From: Candidatus Hodarchaeota archaeon
GTDB lineage: Archaea > Asgardarchaeota > Heimdallarchaeia > Hodarchaeales > Hodarchaeaceae
NCBI GenBank assembly: GCA_029856365.1
Contig: JAHQWW010000022.1
Coordinates: forward strand, 1 to 45,976
Direction of reading: 5' to 3'
DNA: 45,976 bases
In this document: in pieces, positions 42,947 to 45,976 of the stretch
How the letters are laid out: every line of letters starts with the position of its first letter
Numbering within the stretch: position 1 is the stretch's first letter
Notes under the pieces: model-generated
The model's database searches: none
What the model was told of the DNA's origin: nothing
What the model saw: the letters and a program-made list of their open reading frames with translations, nothing else
Translations under genes and position numbers: made by a program

Positions 42947-43429
42947 CTAGTTATCTGATGTATGAGTCTTCAACCATTCTTCTCGTAATGTAAGAATCTG
43001 CTCTTTCCGAGCTTGACATTTTCCCTTAGAGTGAATGTAGATTATCACACCAGTTGGATCTCGAATAGTAGTAAATTTATCATCATCTATGAGCTCCCCG
43101 CATACAATACATGTCATACGTTGTATTGGCTTTTTAACAATAGTTGCTCCTTGGACTTTCTGTTCTCTTTGGGTAAGATGTCTTAGTTCGTTGCTTCGCA
43201 CTTCTTGTATTAAATCTAGAGTGGTAGTCCTAGTTCTATCAAAATCATCAACATCAAAGACAACAGAATCCGTAATACGTTTTTTAACTCCTTTCTTAAT
43301 TGCTTGAGACAACTTGTAAGAAAAGAGAGGACATGCTACAAAGTGGCATTGGGTTTCTTTTGACCAATAGGTACACCATTGGTTATCCCGATATATGCAT
43401 GTCTTACGAATCTTATTGAATTCCTTCAT
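42947..43429 (-). CDS. Double zinc-finger-like small protein
   Basis: A 160-residue soluble protein. The N-terminus has cysteines at residues 11, 19, 28 and 33 (TCIYRDNQWCTYW...QCHFVACPLF), and the C-terminal part has CIVCGEL with a later HSKGKC, a Cys2-His-Cys pattern. Both could bind zinc. A highly charged middle region (KRITDSVVFDVDDFDRTRTT) links them. ATG at 43429. It resembles zinc-ribbon nucleic-acid-binding accessory proteins, but no family is recognised. It is divergent from the winged-helix gene by about 330 bases. Confidence 0.65.
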   Translation of the reverse strand: MKEFNKIRKTCIYRDNQWCTYWSKETQCHFVACPLFSYKLSQAIKKGVKKRITDSVVFDVDDFDRTRTTTLDLIQEVRSNELRHLTQREQKVQGATIVKKPIQRMTCIVCGELIDDDKFTTIRDPTGVIIYIHSKGKCQARKEQILTLREEWLKTHTSDN

Positions 43430-43752
43430 TTCTTTGTTATCTTTTATTCCTTAATTTAAAAATTTTATCGAATCATATTAGAAGGCACTTTTCTTCTTCT
43501 ATGTTTTTATTTACAAAATCAAGAGGGAAAGGAGAGTATTATATCGGAATTTCATATCTTATCCCATATTAATTTTACTTGTGTTTTTGTTGTTTTTTCC
43601 TATTTAATTATGCAAAACAAAAATTCCCCGAAAATTCGAATTGAAGGTCTAGACAGCTTTTCGGAGTCTTTCTGGATAATGGTTTAAAGCGAAAAGCTTT
43701 TGAGAGAGAAAAATATATATTCGCTTGTTTTGGGATATATTTTTGAATTTGA
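43430..43752. other. Intergenic region between divergent genes; TATA box at 43711-43720
   Basis: AAATATATAT at 43711-43720 lies about 40 bases before the winged-helix gene and probably is its TATA box. A T-rich stretch near 43570-43601, a small repeat AAAGC-N5-GCTTT near 43686-43700 and a 25-codon ATG frame near 43611 were noted; none is a convincing gene. Confidence 0.45.
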
Positions 43753-43761
43753 GTGACAATA

Positions 43762-44208
43762 ATGTCTGAAAGTGATTTGTTAAATAAACTGAAAGCCATA
43801 GATTTCCAGATTACTCCTAGTGCGCTTGAAGTTATTAAAAACAGCCATATGCAAATTAATGACCTTCTTACAGGCATTAAGCGCTCTTGGAAAAGCAAAG
43901 AAAAAGTCATTACAGTGAAAGAGGCTATCAATCTAATTCTGGACTCTAGACATGCAGGAATTGCAAGAGAAATCACTTCGGAAATAAAAGCTCATGAGAA
44001 ATTTATCCCCATTCCAAGACGACTCAGACGTACTTATACGATCCTCAAACGATTCGAGAAACCTGTAACAGCAGGGTATATTGCTCGAATTACTCATCGG
44101 AAGAAAGCTACAGAGAAAATCTATCTTAATCAATTGGTGGCTGACGGTTTTGCGAAAAAGGAGCATTCGAGGAATAAAATCGTATTTTCTCCCATATCGA
44201 ACCTCTAA
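43762..44208 (+). CDS. Winged-helix-like DNA-binding protein
   Basis: A 148-residue protein. The N-terminal 70 residues are helical (LNKLKAIDFQITPSALEVIK, KEKVITVKEAINLIL), somewhat like the N-terminal helical domain of archaeal DNA polymerase D small subunit, which is only a weak resemblance. The C-terminal part (YTILKRFEKPVTAGYIARITHRKKATEKIYLNQLVADGFAKKE) has the pattern of a winged helix-turn-helix. It is basic and likely binds DNA. ATG at 43762 is preferred over GTG 43753. A TATA box lies 42-51 bases upstream, so the leader is very short. The target is unknown. Confidence 0.7.
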   Translation: MSESDLLNKLKAIDFQITPSALEVIKNSHMQINDLLTGIKRSWKSKEKVITVKEAINLILDSRHAGIAREITSEIKAHEKFIPIPRRLRRTYTILKRFEKPVTAGYIARITHRKKATEKIYLNQLVADGFAKKEHSRNKIVFSPISNL

Positions 44209-44268
44209 CCCGGAAATAATTAAGTATATACCAAATTATTTCTGTTATTAGCTAGAAATGGTGTTTTA

Positions 44269-45018
44269 ATGTATAAGATCGTCCTTCTTCGCCATGGTGA
44301 GTCTATTTGGAATAAAACTGGTCTTTTCTCTGGCTGGACTGACGTAGATTTATCAAATAAGGGAATTGATGAAGCTAAACAAGCTGGTCAAGTACTTAAA
44401 GATGGAAATTATGTTTTTGACATAGCATATACATCAGTTCTCAAAAGAGCCATCCGAACCTTGTGGATTGTCTTGGATGAAATGAACTTAATGTGGATCC
44501 CAGTTCATCGCTCGTGGAGATTAAATGAAAGGCATTATGGAGCTCTTCAAGGACTTAGTAAAGCTGATACTGTTACAAAACATGGTGAGAAACAAGTTTT
44601 AATTTGGAGAAGGAGTTATGATACCCCTCCTCCCTCTTTAAAGAAGAATGATGAACGCTATCCTGGTAACGACCCAAAATATCATAGCTTAGATGATCAT
44701 GAGATTCCATTAACAGAATGTCTAAAAGATACTGTTGCTAGAGTTCTTCCTTATTGGTACGAAGTTATACTCCCTACTATTAAATCTGGTAAAAGAATTT
44801 TGATTTCTGCTCATGGAAACAGTCTTCGTGCTTTAATAAAATACTTAGAGGATTTATCAAATGACGAAATCTTGAGACTCAATATACCAACGGGAATACC
44901 ACTTGTTTACGAGCTTAATGAGCGTATTCAGCCAATTAAACATTACTATCTCGGGGATCCAGAAGAAGTCAGAAAAGCGATTAAAAAAGTAACAAACCAA
45001 GGAAAAGCTAAGAAATAG
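44269..45018 (+). CDS. gpmA: 2,3-bisphosphoglycerate-dependent phosphoglycerate mutase
   Basis: A 249-residue dPGM interconverting 3- and 2-phosphoglycerate. [27 protein letters not shown] at 6-32 contains the phosphohistidine (RHGE); [35 protein letters not shown] and [15 protein letters not shown] (second His) complete the family. [28 protein letters not shown] is the dPGM-specific region. This is the bacterial/eukaryotic type; most archaea use the unrelated cofactor-independent enzyme, so lateral gain is likely. The start ATG has GGTG upstream. With pyruvate kinase at 11410 it supports a lower glycolytic route. It is followed by the histone gene with its own promoter. Confidence 0.96.
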   Translation: MYKIVLLRHGESIWNKTGLFSGWTDVDLSNKGIDEAKQAGQVLKDGNYVFDIAYTSVLKRAIRTLWIVLDEMNLMWIPVHRSWRLNERHYGALQGLSKADTVTKHGEKQVLIWRRSYDTPPPSLKKNDERYPGNDPKYHSLDDHEIPLTECLKDTVARVLPYWYEVILPTIKSGKRILISAHGNSLRALIKYLEDLSNDEILRLNIPTGIPLVYELNERIQPIKHYYLGDPEEVRKAIKKVTNQGKAKK

Positions 45019-45342
45019 GCCTTGGTTGGATTCTAAAAAATTTTTCTCTGACTTTTGTTCAAAAATAAGGAAACTCATACCTGACTAGGACAAAATAACT
45101 TCATTGGGGAAGAATTGAATCTTCTCCTCTTATCCCGTATCTGTCTTAATTTTCATTATTTATTCGCGCTACCAAGAGGCCTATCATGATGTGCCCCACC
45201 ATACTAGATTTAAAGTGAGGAGTACGAGGAAAAAACGACCGTGGTATGGTAAGATTTATAAAGGAGAGAAAATTTTGCTTACATATGTGAGTTGCAATAC
45301 AAACTCACGACCATTATCTCACGAGAAAAGGTGAAATTAAAA
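45019..45342 (+). promoter_or_regulatory. 324-bp region upstream of the histone gene: TATA box, inverted repeat and leader
   Basis: The segment 45215-45342 holds in order GTGAGGAGTACGAGGA (45215), a TATA box TTTATAAA at 45255-45262, the inverted repeat GTGAGTT-N8-AACTCAC at 45287-45308 lying about where transcription should start, and GGTG nine bases before the ATG. The first 190 bases show nothing beyond T-rich tracts after the preceding gene. The same order recurs at 45851-45976. Confidence 0.6.
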
Positions 45343-45546
45343 ATGGCTGGTTTTGCAAGAGCAAGAATTGAAAAACTTATTAGAACTGCTGGTGCACATA
45401 GAGTGTCAGCTGGGGCAATTGAACGCCTGAATGAAATATTAACTGATTATGGCACCACTGTTGCTAAATATGCTGTTGAGATTGCTCAACACTCTGGCCG
45501 TAAGACTGTAAAAGAATCCGACAATAAACTCGCAGCAACAAAATAA
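45343..45546 (+). CDS. Archaeal histone
   Basis: A 67-residue single histone-fold protein, similar in length to Methanothermus HMfB. It reads FARARIEKLIRTAGAHRVSAGAIERLNEILTDYG... followed by GRKTVKESDNKL, matching helix 1, long helix 2 and helix 3. It packages DNA as dimers and extended stacks. The start is ATG at 45343; the longer frame upstream (from 45292) would add a leader part including the inverted repeat and is unlikely. GGTG lies nine bases before the ATG. Tail residues beyond helix 3 (AATK) are short, so no eukaryote-like tail. A hairpin and T tract follow. Confidence 0.94.
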   Translation: MAGFARARIEKLIRTAGAHRVSAGAIERLNEILTDYGTTVAKYAVEIAQHSGRKTVKESDNKLAATK

Positions 45547-45572
45547 GGAATCTAGTAGTCTAGCGGCAATTT

Positions 45573-45604
45573 GAGGATGATTTCCTCTTTTTCCCCCTTT
45601 TTTA
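45573..45604 (+). terminator. Histone gene terminator-like hairpin and T tract
   Basis: GAGGA-N5-TCCTC (45573-45587) is followed by a pyrimidine run with long T tracts (TTTTTCCCCCTTTTTTT), as in archaeal termination sites. It lies 27 bases after the stop. Confidence 0.5.
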
Positions 45605-45976
45605 TATCGTTATACTCCCTGTTCTATGGAGATATGTGTACGTTCCGTTCTTTAAACATTCATAAGGTTATGGAACAATTTCTTCCGTAGATTTAACTAT
45701 TTCTTTAAGATATATCCGTTTTATCCGCAATAAACCGAACAAATGAGGTTTTACTAGGCTTAAAATGAACAATATGAGTGTTGATTAAAACATTAAACTG
45801 CCCTCTTTTTTTCATCAACCTTAATATGACTTATTTACTTAGCATTATCACGAGGAGTACAAGGAATTAGATGGCAAAAGTAGAGTAAGATTTATAAACT
45901 AGGTGATTTTCTTAAATTGCAGTGAGCTCAAACAAGAACTCACAACTGTTATCTAGGAGAAAAGGTGTATAAAAAA
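45605..45976 (+). promoter_or_regulatory. Second copy of the histone promoter and leader; gene start expected at 45977
   Basis: No gene is seen in this stretch. From 45851 the sequence copies the order of the histone control region: CGAGGAGTACAAGGA (45851), TTTATAAA (45891-45898), GTGAG...CTCAC (45922-45943) and GGTG at 45964-45967. In the histone gene GGTG is nine bases before ATG; here nine bases (TATAAAAAA) follow GGTG to the window end. A start codon at 45977, probably of a second histone gene, is therefore expected. Confidence 0.55.

Noticed and set aside
43608..43976. 122-residue minus-strand frame overlapping the winged-helix gene
   Set aside because: Half of it is antisense to a better supported gene and its product has no recognisable features.
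45292..45342. Upstream extension of the histone frame
   Set aside because: It would translate the inverted repeat and leader, adds residues unlike any histone N-terminus, and a good ribosome binding site is placed for the ATG at 45343.
1..45976. tRNA, rRNA, CRISPR array, transposase or prophage
   Set aside because: Looked for by eye (T-loop-like GTTCGAATCC strings, direct repeats with spacers, transposase motifs, integrase motifs) and none was convincing. A covariance-model scan would be needed to exclude small RNAs.

Overview
The window looks like a chromosomal segment of an archaeon, most likely an Asgard (Promethearchaeota) lineage. Supporting signs are two Ras-superfamily small GTPases, a canonical archaeal histone, a TFS/RPB9-type zinc-ribbon protein, an archaeal-type CMP kinase-like protein, an AfpA/DmrB-type flavoprotein, archaeal TATA boxes, A+T-rich DNA, and many TTG and GTG starts preceded by GGAG-type ribosome binding sites. 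No rRNA, tRNA, CRISPR array, transposase or phage gene was seen. The Asgard placement is an inference from gene content; no marker phylogeny was possible.

Layout. (1) 1-4250, plus strand: the end of a gene cluster resembling the bzd-type ATP-dependent benzoyl-CoA reductase: the 3' end of one BcrA/BzdP-like ATPase, a BzdQ-like ATPase, a 2[4Fe-4S] ferredoxin, an 842-residue NuoG/GltD-like oxidoreductase that may reduce that ferredoxin, and a small Cys protein. (2) 4251-9132: a zinc-ribbon membrane protein, a radical SAM protein, an isochorismatase-type hydrolase, a ketopantoate reductase and a YbjQ/DUF2085 pair. (3) 9266-12876, minus strand: pyruvate kinase, a single HgdB-like protein and its BadF-type ATPase activator. 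This two-protein arrangement resembles double-cubane-cluster protein (DCCP) systems. (4) 13034-20938: acyl-CoA and CoA-thioester genes (gamma-carbonic anhydrase-like, enoyl-CoA hydratase, SDR, ADP-forming acyl-CoA synthetase alpha-like), a HEAT-like repeat protein, a CMP kinase-like protein and a DUF6125 protein.

(5) 20964-26042: information-processing and signalling genes (TFS-like, V4R-domain protein, Ras-like GTPase with an unusual G3 box), an M20 peptidase and a Cys-based phosphatase. (6) 26368-30617, plus strand: a tightly overlapping MoxR/DUF58/DUF4129-like membrane operon. (7) 30597-32947: nicotinamidase and nicotinate phosphoribosyltransferase, divergently transcribed, together making the NAD salvage route from nicotinamide. 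(8) 33275-36324: a second small GTPase, an AfpA-like flavoprotein, a bactofilin-like repeat protein and a divergent ArsR-type regulator. (9) 36342-42435, minus strand: an unknown protein, a divergent RtcB-like protein with altered active-site residues, gamma-glutamyltranspeptidase and an S9 peptidase, the last three probably one operon. (10) 42709-45976: small membrane, zinc-finger and winged-helix proteins, a bacterial-type phosphoglycerate mutase and a histone gene. The last 130 bases repeat the histone promoter and 5' leader almost element for element, so a second histone gene probably starts at the first base after the window.

Taken together the genes suggest an anaerobic heterotroph that may reduce aromatic acyl-CoA compounds using low-potential ferredoxin, ferments acyl-CoA and sugar intermediates (pyruvate kinase, phosphoglycerate mutase, ADP-forming acyl-CoA synthetase) and uses peptides. 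The observations most worth a second look are the bzd-like cluster, the DCCP-like pair, the RtcB-like protein and the duplicated histone control region.
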